Positions 22,981 through 33,573 of a stretch of 64,000 nucleotides of DNA are shown one piece after another. The position numbers and the translations under genes are program-made. Under the pieces are notes generated by a model, which had not been told where the DNA came from, did no database searches, and saw only the letters and a program-made list of their open reading frames with translations. Within the stretch, counting starts at the first letter, position 1, and the number at the start of each line of letters is the position of its first letter. The DNA comes from Russula earlei (Eukaryota; Basidiomycota; Agaricomycetes; Russulales; Russulaceae). The DNA lies in the NCBI GenBank assembly GCA_025769875.1, contig JAGFNK010000142.1, forward strand, positions 1 through 64,000, written 5' to 3'.

Positions 22981-23440
22981 CTGTATGCCACTGGGAACTC
23001 AGCAGTTCACTACCATCTCGGCGATTTCATTTTTCCCTGTATCTGCTCAAACAACTCTATTCAAAACTTTGTAATTATACTATTGAGTACCATTAATGTC
23101 ATTCTAGCAAAGAAAAATTGCAGTCCATTGAGTGGTTCTCGAGTAATGTTTTGGCCTGGGGGTCACGCCTGTATCACACCTGCATCACACCACTGTCATG
23201 GCAGAGGGGGGAGTTTGATTCCAGCTGGGTGATCACATTACCGACAGTACGCTGACCTGGAGGCCTCCAAGGATCTGGGTACTCTCTCAATGTCATGTTA
23301 CAGGTGGTCCAGTTGGCCAGCACAAGACCATACATATGAGCAGTGGCTACAGGCTGCATTGAGTGACTACTGCAATGGGATCTATTGATCATTTACTTGC
23401 ACAGCACTGGCCCATGATGTCAGTGCATTCCATACATGGC
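22981..23440. other. Unassigned; one tRNA-like B-box phrase
   Basis: No gene is supported. Near 23,213 the phrase 'agtttgattccagctggg' resembles a pol III B box (GGTTCGANTCC), but no convincing A box or cloverleaf accompanies it. I regard it as a possible SINE remnant only. Confidence 0.25.
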
Positions 23441-24759
23441 CAATAAGTCAAAATCTTATGCTTTCCAAGGTTTCACGCCAGATGCTACAAGATAGAGCTT
23501 CTGGGAAACATAAGTCATGTCAGGAAGCTCACCAGGATGGCCAGTGTCTCAAGCCAGCCCAGGAAAAGGCATTGCTAGATTGGTGTGACTGTCAAGACAT
23601 GTACTGCTGATCCGTATGGACTCAGGAGCAGGTGGGCAAGGGTCGGAACAGATGGTACATGGCATTGAACAGGAGGACAAGCCAAATGTACCAGATGGGG
23701 ACTGGTACATGTAACTGGAGGCAGAGGCGAAGACTGGAGGCCAGTGCAGCGAGAAGGCTTTAGACAAGGCAGTTGTCGAAAAGTACCTTGGAGGCAAGGG
23801 GAGTCTTTAAACTGAGCGGTCGCAGGGGAGTACCCAGGAAGATGAGAGTATCACAAATGGACAGTCTGACAACTGCCATACTTCATTGGGGCTTATATAC
23901 AGTGTACAGGTTCAATTACAAAGAACTGGGACTATTCTAGACCCCTTGGTACCATCCAATAGGACTACAGAGGCATAAACTTGCTTGTGTCAAGTTTCAG
24001 GCTTACTAAGCACATTACTGATCATTGTGGAGTGATGACATCATTATGATGTCACTGTGGAGCACTTAGTGAGCCTATGAGGTCACTGTGGAGTCGCTCA
24101 GTCAGCCATGATGTCATTGGAGCCTTGATGATGTCAGATGAGTTATGCAACAGTTTCTAAGAGTTTGTGCTGCTGTTTCAGGTTCTTGGTGGCTGGGTGA
24201 CCATGTGGCTGCCACATGATGATTACCTGATTAGGAAATGGGTGCCTGGTGGTGTTATAGTGCCTTTTCCATAGCGATATCTTGCACCACAGGAAGGGTA
24301 GCCCAAGAAATGGAAGGGAGTTGGTAATGCAAAGTGAGAGAGGTCTCACTTGAGTGAAATAGGACAATATACAGCCAGGACCTGGCCTTGGTTCATAACA
24401 GTGACCAGCTGTCTGCAGAGGTGATGCCTTTGGATCAAAAGGCACTGCGGGCTCATGCTCTGGACCTATCTAGCCATTACCCTGGAATAAACTGGCATTA
24501 TCAGTTCATTAAACGCAACTCCAGTCTGACTTTCTCAAAAGCAAGTGGGTTGGATCCAAAGTGCACAAAAAACTTTAATAGGACAGTAGTCCATGACTAC
24601 TTTGCAAAAATACAGGAACTGGTGGACACTAATGATGGGATACCACCGGAACATCAATTGAATATGGACGAGAAGGGAATCCAGATGGGAGGTGGCCATA
24701 AAAATAATGGAAAAAAGTATCTATTCATGAAAGACCGGAAGCAGCGATATCGCATCAAG
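23440..24759 (+). pseudogene. Second pogo/Tigger-like transposase, N-terminal part, split by a solo LTR
   Basis: It belongs to the same family as the gene at 213-2678: the CENP-B type HTH and first catalytic region match, with DPKCTKNFN, IPPEHQLNMDEKGIQMGGG and the first catalytic aspartate at about 24,665-24,670. The frame upstream of the solo LTR (to 23,589, ending LLDWCD) continues after it at 24,406 (QLSAEV) once the LTR and one GTGAC copy are removed. The 3' two thirds, with the second and third catalytic aspartates, are missing because the gypsy element begins at 24,760. The exact start upstream of about 23,470 is unclear. Confidence 0.8.
23590..24400 (-). mobile_element. Solo LTR, family LTR2, copy A
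   Basis: This LTR is 811 bp, reading TGTTATGAACCAAGG to ATGTCTTGACA on the minus strand, with 5-bp duplication GTGAC at 23,585-23,589 and 24,401-24,405. A TATA-like 'gtatataagcc' is visible on the minus strand. A second copy is split across 49,357-49,549 and 58,066-58,701. Its ends resemble LTR1 (…TCTTGACA), so the two families are related. Confidence 0.95.
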
Positions 24760-25352
24760 TGTTATGATTTACCCCTCTTTCGGTTCGTCCCTAACCACTT
24801 CTTATTGTTCTTTACTTTTCACCCTCATCCCCTTGGTTACTGTTTCATCCCTTGATGTTGATCGTCCCTTGTTGTTTCACCTGTCATGTTTCATCTATGG
24901 TCTGATCCCTTTTTGCTATTGGCTCAGTTTTATCTATTGTTCCACATATAGTACTGTACAGCCTCACTACATACAGTATTTAAGTGCCTGTAAAAGCTGG
25001 GGAATGTCCCAAGCTTAGCTTTGTCCCATTTCCTGTCGCATCCCTTGCCCTGTATACTCTCTCAATCACAACTTGCTTGTGCTGGCCTATACTCTGCTTG
25101 ACCTGAGCACACCTCAAGGAACCATTGTGTTCCTCTTCCTCCTCTACCTCTCTCTTATCATCCTCCTCTTCTGTGAAACCAGGATATTGACTCTGTCTGT
25201 GGGCTGAGTCATTGTCTGACTAAGCCTTGAGACACTAAAACCTCTGATCTGGTCTCTTTGAGCCAGCCCCCACTGAACCCTTAAACCAAGTCACAGGGAC
25301 TTGGCCCCACTGAACCCTGAGCTGACACTCCAACGGCTGTGATGCTGTAACA
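24760..25352 (+). repeat. 5' LTR of gypsy1 (family LTR3)
   Basis: It is 593 bp with ends TGTTATG and TGTAACA. It shares 'tttatctattgttcca', 'catacagtatttaagtgcc' (TATA-like 'tatttaag') and the 'cccaagcttagctttg' stretch with the 3' LTR and with a truncated copy at 59,670-60,180. Confidence 0.92.
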
Positions 25353-25809
25353 CAAGCTAAGCTTCCTTACTCCATTCTGGAGATCAACCTTGAACTACCA
25401 CCAAACTGCTGGATCCACATCCAACCTAGACCCTCCCCAGACCTTCCCCAACACATTGTCGGAACCTGCCACCTGGGACAGCTTCCACACCATCCTCTGC
25501 TAGGTCACCACTGAAAACAATGAAGAACTACCTGTTGAATTTATCAACAATTGCTGGTTTGAGCTACAACTCAGAAGAGGACAGCTCTACACTCATCAGG
25601 ACCTTGAACTCATCAGAAACAGCCTTGGATTAGGCTACTGGAGGGAAGACAACCCTCTTTATGAACTGCCATCAGACTCAGAAGCCTCTTCTACAGTAGG
25701 CAACCCCCCTGAACCCCCTGAACCAGGAAACACTATCGAATCTCAGACACTTCTTGAGAACCAGGAACCACACACACCACCTGAAACAGAGAACCCCCCT
25801 GAACCTACC
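25353..25809 (+). other. gypsy1 leader and upstream gag frame
   Basis: The gag frame stays open upstream of ATG 25,810 to a TAG near 25,500, and reads acidic, Glu/Pro-rich sequence. The original gag start is probably upstream of that stop. A clear tRNA primer-binding site was not recognised after the LTR. Confidence 0.5.
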
Positions 25810-26823
25810 ATGGCAGCACAAGCCCCACAAGCTGTGGCGCCAGCCCCTCAAATCGCCACACAACCAATTGTCGCACAAGCACCACAGGCCGCTCAAGGGG
25901 CCAATGGGTCCCTCAGTGGCAAAGCACCCACTGTCTTCACAGGCAAAAGAAACAAAACAAAATGCTTTATCATGCAGTTTAACCTATACTGGGGACTCAA
26001 TGACGACAAAACAGTAATGACTGACCCCGCTAAAAGGGTCGTCTTAGCCCTTTCTTACATTCAAGGAGAGAAGGTGGAAGACTGGGTTATTAATAATTCA
26101 CAAGTAACTGCTCTCAGAGAAAAGATCACAAGAACCCAGAACCCAGTCAACAGAAATGATGAAGTTCTATGGAACGACTTCATCACAGATTTTACTTTCA
26201 AATTCACCAACACTGTGGAGAAAGAAGATGCCCAAGCAGCTCTTGTCAAACTTGAAATGAAGGATTCCCTTGATGACTACATCTCCACCTTTGAACAACT
26301 CCTGACCAAAACAGGATGGCCAGAGACAGACGTAATCACCATTGAAAGTTTCAAGAATGGGCTTAAAAGTGGACTCTACTGTGCCATCTTGACCAGGGAC
26401 ACCTGGCCTACCACCCTCCAGGAATGGAAGGAGGAAGCCAGGAGACAACACCGACAATTTGTCACTATCAGGGAGAAACTCAAAGGAAAAAAGACAACAC
26501 ACTCCCCCTCAGAACACAAGTCCCATCACCCTGACCGAATGCAAGTGGATGCTGCCAAGTCCAACTTTAAGAAGCTCACTGAAGAAGAAAGGAAACAATT
26601 GGCAAAAGAAGGGCATTGCTTCCGATGCAGAGAAAAAGGCCACCTCAGCCAGGAATGCCCCAAAAATACAAACCCCACCACCTCCAAGGCTCACACCACC
26701 GAACCAACTGAAGAACCATCTAAGGAAGAAGAACCAGCTTCCATGGTAGCCCACATGAAAGCCCTACCAGCCAAGGAACAAGCCAAAATCTGGGACCTCA
26801 TCCTCAAAGAGGATTTTCTCTAG
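25810..26823 (+). CDS. gypsy1 Gag-like protein (capsid plus zinc knuckle)
   Basis: It is the structural protein that packages retrotransposon RNA. A Pro/Ala-rich start is followed by the retrotransposon gag domain (about 25,915-26,450, with TGKRNKTKCFIMQFN and DSLDDYISTFEQLL) and a CCHC zinc knuckle CFRCREKGHLSQEC at about 26,620-26,660. The start at ATG 25,810 is the first one after an in-frame stop, but the frame extends further upstream, so the natural product may be longer. It ends TAG at 26,821-26,823, and pol continues in the -1 frame, so -1 frameshifting or a mutation separates them. A second gag of the same family is at 62,116 with SLKGDPPEVFKGDRKKMKYF at the equivalent place. Confidence 0.88.
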   Translation: MAAQAPQAVAPAPQIATQPIVAQAPQAAQGANGSLSGKAPTVFTGKRNKTKCFIMQFNLYWGLNDDKTVMTDPAKRVVLALSYIQGEKVEDWVINNSQVTALREKITRTQNPVNRNDEVLWNDFITDFTFKFTNTVEKEDAQAALVKLEMKDSLDDYISTFEQLLTKTGWPETDVITIESFKNGLKSGLYCAILTRDTWPTTLQEWKEEARRQHRQFVTIREKLKGKKTTHSPSEHKSHHPDRMQVDAAKSNFKKLTEEERKQLAKEGHCFRCREKGHLSQECPKNTNPTTSKAHTTEPTEEPSKEEEPASMVAHMKALPAKEQAKIWDLILKEDFL

Positions 26824-29800
26824 GCCAAAGTGCGACAGTCGGCACAGAGGCCCAAATAGATACCATTGTCAACCATAAAGAAAACTCAATGAAAGTTCCT
26901 TTTATGTTAACAACCAATGGAAAGACTGGCCAGGTGCTCCTTGACAGCGGAGCAACAGAAAATTTCATCAGCCAAGGAATCATGGGAAAGTTACAAATCC
27001 CACTTTGAACCCTCAGAACCCCCTGACCCATCATCAATGTGGATGGCACTAGCAATCAAGGGGGAGCACTAACCCATTATGCTCACATGGCCATACTGAC
27101 ATGGCCCCACCACACAACTTCTCACCTTTTATGTCACAGATTTGGGAGAAGATAGAATGATCCTCAGCTACCCCTTCCTAAAGGCGTTAAATCCCCTTGT
27201 TAACTGGAGCGCTGGTTGCCTGAGAAACCACCTAGGGGTCCTTCTCATCCCTGTACCTTTAACCAACCCACCAAAGATCTGGGTTGCACAAATAAGAACA
27301 ACCACCATCCCCTCAGAATTCTCACGACACCAAAGGGTTTTCTCAGAAGAAGCAGCCAAACAACTCCCACCCAGTCAAGGAGAACTTGACTTCAGAATCA
27401 CCCTGGAACCAGATGCCCCCAAATTCCTTGATTGCCAAATGTACCCTCTCCCCCAGAACAAGAAACAAGAATTATCAAGACAAATACAAGAAGACCTAGC
27501 CAAAGGTTTTATCAAAGATGGTGTCTTAGACTTTATATCTCCTGTCTTCTTTGTCCAGAAGAAGGATGGCACTGCCCCATGAATGGTAGTAGACTACCAA
27601 AAGCTCAATAACGCCACAGTCCCTGACTACCATGCCTTACCAAACATGGAAGAACAGTTGCACCTGACTAAGGGGGAAAACCACCTTCAGTAAGTTTGAC
27701 ATCAGAGCTGGTTACAACAACATCCTAATCCACCCAGAAGATTGGCACAAAGGCACCTTCAAAACTCAATTCGGCACCTTCGTCCCCATGGTAATGGGCT
27801 TTGGCTTTACCAATGCCCCAGCAGCCTTCCAATGAGCAATGAACCACACCCTGCGGCCCTGGCTTCTAAAGTACCCAGAGAACACCTGCAACTATCTAGA
27901 TGATGTGGCAATAGCCACAGGGTCAGGAGAAGAACACCTTCACCAACAAATCACACACAAATTCCTTGACCTCCTCAAAAGAGACTCTTATTTTCTAAAA
28001 GCATCCAAATGTGCCTTTGAACAAGAAGAAATCGACTTCCTAGGCTTCCAAATCAACCAAGGGACCCTCAAAATTGACCCAGTCAAAATGGATGGCCTCA
28101 AAAACTGGCCAAGACCCCCCAATAACCTGAAACAAGTACAACAAATCATGGGCACCCTCAATTACCAATGACCATTTATCCAAGACTTTGCTAAAATAGC
28201 TCGCCCCATCTTCTCTATGATAAAGAAAGGAACCCCCTCTTTCTGGACCCCAGAAGCGACCACAGCCCTAGAAACCTTGATATTGGCAGTCTGTGACGAC
28301 CCTGAACTCTACACTGCCAACCCTGACCTCCCATATGAATTAGAAACTGATGCCTCACAATTCACCACCGGAGCGATCCTATTTTAAAATGATTCAAGGG
28401 GAAAAAGGAAAATGATTGGTAATATGTCACATGCGTTCAACAAAGCAGAAAGGAACTACCAGGTCTGGGATAGGGAATTCCTAGCCCTGATCCTGGCACT
28501 CCAACATTGGCGGTATCTGTTGGTTGGAACAAAACACCTGATCAAGATTTTTACCAATCACTGCCAACCTTGCCCACTACCGACTCCCCCATAAAATTAA
28601 TCAAAGAATTGCAGGTTACATTTCCACACTGGCAGATTATCATTTTGAAATCCACCACAAACCCAGAACTTCTAATTGTGCAGACGCTCTCTCACAACGA
28701 CCTGACCACAATGATGGGTCAGGAGACAACCAAAACATCATGGCTCTTCCTGACAAACTCTTCATTCACACACTCCACATGGAAGACCTGTATGAGCAAG
28801 TCTTGAAAGAACAAAAGAGTTGACAATCAGACCTACTTATGTGGAAAACCAAACACAATCTACAAGAAGAAGACGGCACACTGTTCAAGGATTAAAAATT
28901 GGTTGTACCATATCAAGAACCCCTGTTACAAAAGATTTTACACACATATCATGACAGCATCCTCAGAGGACATACAGGAAATGCCCAAACCTTGTACTTG
29001 ATCCAAGAATCCTTCTGGTGGCCTAAAATGGGCTATTTCATCCAGGACTACATTTGGGGTTGTGCCACCTGTCAGGCCAACAAATCCTCCACGCACCCCA
29101 CTCATCCCCAATTCACCCAATTCCCCCTGAGTTTCAGAAACTGTTTCAAGCCATAGCTATTGACTGGATCGTCGATCTCCCACTGTTGGAAGGGAACAAC
29201 ACCATCATGACCATCACTGATCACGACTCTACCAAAGCAGCAATTCTCATACCATGCCATAAAGACATGGGAACCCTGGAAATGGCCAAATTATTCTCAC
29301 AACATGCCTTCCCTTGGACTGGGGTCCCTTCCAAAATCATTTCCAATTGAGATTCCCACTTCACCTCTGACCTATTCAAAGAAGTCTCTTGAACTCTGGG
29401 GATCAATCAAAATCTAAGTACTGCCTATCACCCTCCAACCAACGGACAATCCGAAAGAACCAATCAAACCCTGGAAATGTATCTCTGCATCTATATGGGA
29501 GAGAAACAAGGAGAATGGGAACACTGGCTCCCCATAGCTCAGTACCACTTCAATGCTCATAAGTCTACAACCACCAAACTGAACCCCCTACGAACTACTC
29601 ATTGGCTTCAACCCACAAGGACTTGGCACCCAACTGAAATCCAAGTTCCCAGGAATTCAAGAACAACTCCAGGCCCTAAAAGACATGTGAGAATCAGCTC
29701 AAGAAGCAATGAAAAAGGCACAAACCAGCTGGGTAAAAGAAACTAAGTTCAAAGGGTTTGAAGAAGGACAGAAGGTTTGGTTGGAAGGGACTAACCTAAA

Positions 29801-30179
29801 AACACCCCATCAGTTTCAGAAGTTCCATCCCAAACAGTTCGGACCTTTTGTCATCACCAAGAAGATTTCCCATGTTGTCTACCAACTTCACCTTCCCCCT
29901 TAATGAAGTATCCATAACATGTTTCATGCCTCCCTTCTTTCCCCAGTCACTGAAACAGTGGAACACAGCCCTAACTTCCCCGAACCTCCCCCTGACCTTC
30001 TCTCAGGAGAATATGAGGTCGAAAAGATTACCACTCAATGTCTCCATAGAAACTGACTACAGTACAGAGTTTGGTGGAAAGGATACTCCACGGCAGAAGA
30101 TACCTGGGAACCCCTCTTGAACCTTAAAAATGCCCAAGATGCCATCACCATCTTTCATCTGCAACAACCCACTAAACTC
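26823..30179 (+). pseudogene. gypsy1 Pol: PR-RT-RNaseH-IN-chromodomain, broken by stops
   Basis: Domains in order: aspartic protease (LLDSGATENFIS, 26,937-26,972), reverse transcriptase (about 27,380-28,170, with YLDDVAIA at about 27,895), RNase H (ETDASQFTTGAIL at about 28,340), integrase with an HHCC finger (about 28,935-29,085, CATCQ) and catalytic core (AIDWIVDL at about 29,155; STAYHPPTNGQSERTNQTLE at about 29,420-29,480), and chromodomain (about 30,010-30,120, QYRVWWKGYSTAEDTWE). In-frame TGA codons occur at 27,006, 27,024, 27,580, 27,833, 28,169, 28,821, 29,348, 29,390 and 30,054; most sit where relatives have Arg. TAA occurs at 28,385 and 28,893. Single-base shifts lie near 27,110 and 27,685. 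It is inactive. Confidence 0.93.
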
Positions 30180-30185
30180 CATGTT

Positions 30186-31866
30186 ATGTCGACCACTAAC
30201 TCTGATCCCACAGAATCTCATCACTTAGGAGAAAGCCTAGATGACTTGGAACACCAATTCCAAGAACTTACGATACAACAACATATATTACTTCCACAAG
30301 TTAATTCATGTAACCCCCCTTCATATTCAGTTAATGACCCCACTGTCCCCGACCGCGGACACACTATCTTCAATATAGCTGCCAGGGAACAACTCTTTTC
30401 CAGAATTCTCTCCCCTAGGCAACTTCCACAGCTTTCAACTTCTCATAATGGACCCCCGTTTTTCAGAATTTCCTCTATCCATATGAAGAGAAGTACTTAC
30501 AGATTTGGTATGGAATCATATTGTATGATCAGCCTCCATAAATACCCCCCCCCCTTCAGAGTGGTCAGCTTGGCACCACAAACATGCTACTTCCACCTAC
30601 AATACCCCTATGTCTTCCCCAGCTCCCCCTTCATCTCCCTTACCTATCCTTACTCCCTCTCATACCATTAAACAAGAGCCTCTCTCACCTGAGGTCATAC
30701 AGCACATCATTGACCAGCATACATTCATTGTCCCCAATGAGGCCAAACTCCAAGACCTTGCCACCACCCTTAACCCACTTGCCATCCATGAAGGAAGCCC
30801 TTCACCCACCCCTACTGAAGCAGACCCCACTCACCCTGGACCCCCTTGGTTTGTCTATGAACCATATATGCACATTCCCCCTTTTTATATCAATGTCAAC
30901 AGGTGGCGACGCCTACTACCTTACTTACGAATTGCTCTATGGAATGACAAACCCATGCTTTTAGGAACTATGGGTCAAGGAGAACCCGCTTATGGGGAAA
31001 AACTTGTCACCCTACCCATCATCTCTGCCCCTCACTTCTTCACCACCACCTCTGATCTCCACCTCCTAGTTGAGGACTACCCCTTCCATTTTGATGTGGC
31101 ACAAGCACTCGAAAACCTCCATGACCCTGGAGCACTTGCTGATGTTTACCGCCTTTGTAATGGCTCACTACAACTGAAGGTTCTGGAGGCTAAGCAAGCT
31201 GCTATTCAAGGAGATATGGACATTCTCCAACAACAACTCGCCAACCAGCTCCATGAAATCCAATCTTACACCAAAGAGTCTGCCACCATCCGTAGTCACC
31301 TCCACACTAATAACACCTCTGTCCGAGTCTGTCACCAACTTGACAACATGATGACCGATGGAGGTCTCACCCATATCACTGGACCCTTCTATTCATTGGC
31401 AGGGAGTTATGACAAAATCAAGGTCTTAAAACAACCCTCCATGCTCTCCACCCCTGTCTCACCAATTCATCCCCCTCTCTCCCTAACCCCTCCACTTGAA
31501 TACCTCCCTTGAACTGTTGACCAGTCTCAAAATGATGCTCCCATGGGGGCCCCTTCCCACTTTCCACAGATGTTTTCTGATGATGCTAGTACCCCCAATA
31601 CCCCTCTTACCCCCACACACATGACCAAGGCACAGCATCATCAACTACAGAAGCGTCAACATGTTTGCAAGCACTGCAATACCAGGGGTCATTGGAACAA
31701 GGACTGTAACAAACCTCACACCAACTGCCTTGGTCAGATGGACTGTATCCTTAGGAGGACTCATAGGAGCTACAGAGGCTACTGCCCCAAGGCGATGGGT
31801 CCTCAAGGCACTTGGCCTGAGGGCGATGGAGACTATGTCCCTGAATCAGGCCCTGAGACTGATTAG
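30186..31866 (+). pseudogene. gypsy1 third ORF with C-terminal CCHC zinc knuckle
   Basis: Downstream of the chromodomain and before the purine tract is an additional protein of about 550 aa. It starts at ATG 30,186 (MSTTNSDPTES), shifts frame near 30,420 and continues from about 30,610 to 31,866, with one TGA at 31,510. It has a Pro-rich section, a conserved-looking middle (PPWFVYEPYMHIPPFYINV), a predicted coiled coil (about 31,180-31,300, KQAAIQGDMDILQQQLANQL) and a zinc knuckle CKHCNTRGHWNKDCNKPHTNC (about 31,668-31,728). Its position is that of env in errantiviruses, but it has no signal peptide or membrane segment; a nucleic-acid binding role is inferred from the knuckle. A second copy of its start is at 32,616. 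Confidence 0.75.
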
Positions 31867-31896
31867 TTCAGAGAACTAAGCATGAGGGGGGCATGA

Positions 31897-32490
31897 TGTT
31901 ATGATTTACCCCTCTTTCAGTTTGTCCCTAACCACTTCTTATTGTTCTTTACTTTTCACCCTCAGTCCCCTTGAATTACCATTTCATCCCTTGATGTTGA
32001 TCATCCCTTGTTGTTTCACCTGTCATGTTTCATCTATGGTCTGGTCCCTTTTTGCTATTGGCTCAGTTTTATCTATTGTTCCATATATAGTACTGTACAG
32101 CCTCACTACATACAGTATTTAAGTGCCTGTAAAAGCTGGGAATGTCCCAAGCTTAGCTTTGTCCCATTTCCTGTTGCATCCCTTGCCCTGTACACACTCT
32201 CAATCACAGGTTGCTTGTGCTGGCCTACACTCTGCTTCACCTGAGCACACCTCAAGGAACCTTTGTGTTCCTCTTCCTCCTCTGCTTCTCTCTCATCATC
32301 CTCCTCTTCTGTGAAACCAGGAGATCGACTCTGTCTGTGGGCTGAGTCATTGTCTGACTAAGCCTTGAGACACTAAACCTCTGATCCAGTCTCTTTGAGC
32401 CGGCCCCCTGCTGAACCCTTGAACCAAGTCACAGGGACTTGGCCCCACTGAACCCTGAGCTGACACTCCAACGGCTGCGACACCATAACA
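31897..32490 (+). repeat. 3' LTR of gypsy1
   Basis: It is 594 bp, TGTTATG to CATAACA, preceded by the purine tract at 31,880-31,896. It is similar over its length to the 5' LTR with small indels and substitutions, so the insertion is not recent or the 5' LTR has another origin. Confidence 0.93.
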
Positions 32491-32975
32491 AATACAGAGT
32501 CTGGTGGAAAGGATACTCCACAGCAGAAGACACCTGAGAACCCCTTTCTAATCTTAAAAATGCCCAGGACACCATCACCATCTTCCACCTGCAACAGCCC
32601 ACTAAACTCTGTGTTATGTCCACCACTGACTCTGATCCCACAGAATCTCATCATTTGGGTGAAAGCCTAGATGACCTAGAACATCAATTTCAAGGACTTA
32701 TGATACAACAACATACTTTACTCCCCCAGATCAGTTCATGTAACCCTCCTTCATACTCCACTAATGATCCCACTATTCCTGCCCATGGGCACACTATTTT
32801 TAACTTAGCCATTAGGGAACAACTCTTTTCCAGAATTCTTTCCCCTGGCAACTTCCATGGTTTCCAACTTCTTATGATGGACCCTCATTTTTCTGAGTTT
32901 CACCTGTCCATATGGAGGGCAGTACTTATGGACTTAGTATGGAACCATATTGTATGGTCAATCCCCTTACTGTCA
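32491..32975 (+). mobile_element. Second gypsy1-family fragment (chromodomain to ORF3 start)
   Basis: Directly after the 3' LTR the sequence repeats the part of gypsy1 from the chromodomain (about 30,057) through the first 130 codons of ORF3 (MSTTDSDPTES at 32,616). It stops near 32,975, where a tandem repeat begins. In this copy ORF3 stays in frame past the point where the first copy shifts. Confidence 0.88.
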
Positions 32976-33573
32976 TTTTCACGTGACCTTGCACTTGCCA
33001 TTTTTGGATGTCATTTTAAGTGCAAAATTAAAGCTGCTATATCTCAACAGCATCTCAACAGATTGCCTTGAAACTTTGATAGTAGAACCTTATATACTGT
33101 ATCTAGGTGCAGCTAAAATATGGGAGCCTAACATCCAGTTCTTGGCATGTCGATTTTCAGGTGCTGACATGAGTGCAAAACTTTGAATTGCCATATCTCA
33201 ACTGTTTCTCAATCAATTTACTTGAACCTTCTGACAGTGGGATGTCATGTCCTGTATCTAGGTGCAGCCCAAGAGTTGGGGTCTAATTCTTAGTTCTTGA
33301 GGCCCCTTTTACCAACCAAGGCCCCATACAGCAACTAAGATTTCTTGAAACTTGAACTTGGAACTTGAATTTCAGGATTAGCCGGGAGTGACAGGAGTGA
33401 CAGGTGTGATGACAGTAACATGTCATATGATTAACTAATATCAGTTGTTTTTGTCTGTTAACTGTAATTCACATATTTGCATATGTGATGTCGTGTAATG
33501 ACTTGGGCTCGGGAACAATTGGTGCGTCAATGATTGGCATCACTTCTTTCTACCCCCACCTCGACCGCCCCAT

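Larger units (their letters stand above)
24760..32490 (+). mobile_element. Ty3/gypsy chromovirus-type retrotransposon (gypsy1)
   Basis: It spans from the 5' LTR (24,760-25,352) to the 3' LTR (31,897-32,490), each about 593 bp and similar in sequence (TGTTATG…TAACA). Order: gag, protease, reverse transcriptase, RNase H, integrase, chromodomain, then an extra ORF with a zinc knuckle. That order and the chromodomain place it among chromoviruses. A purine tract 'catgaggggggcatga' lies just before the 3' LTR. The bases flanking the LTRs (TCAAG on the left, AATAC on the right) do not match, and the right flank is another piece of the same family. Confidence 0.93.

Noticed and set aside
30186..31866. 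The third gypsy ORF as an envelope protein
   Set aside because: No signal peptide, transmembrane segment or glycoprotein features; it has a coiled coil and a zinc knuckle instead.
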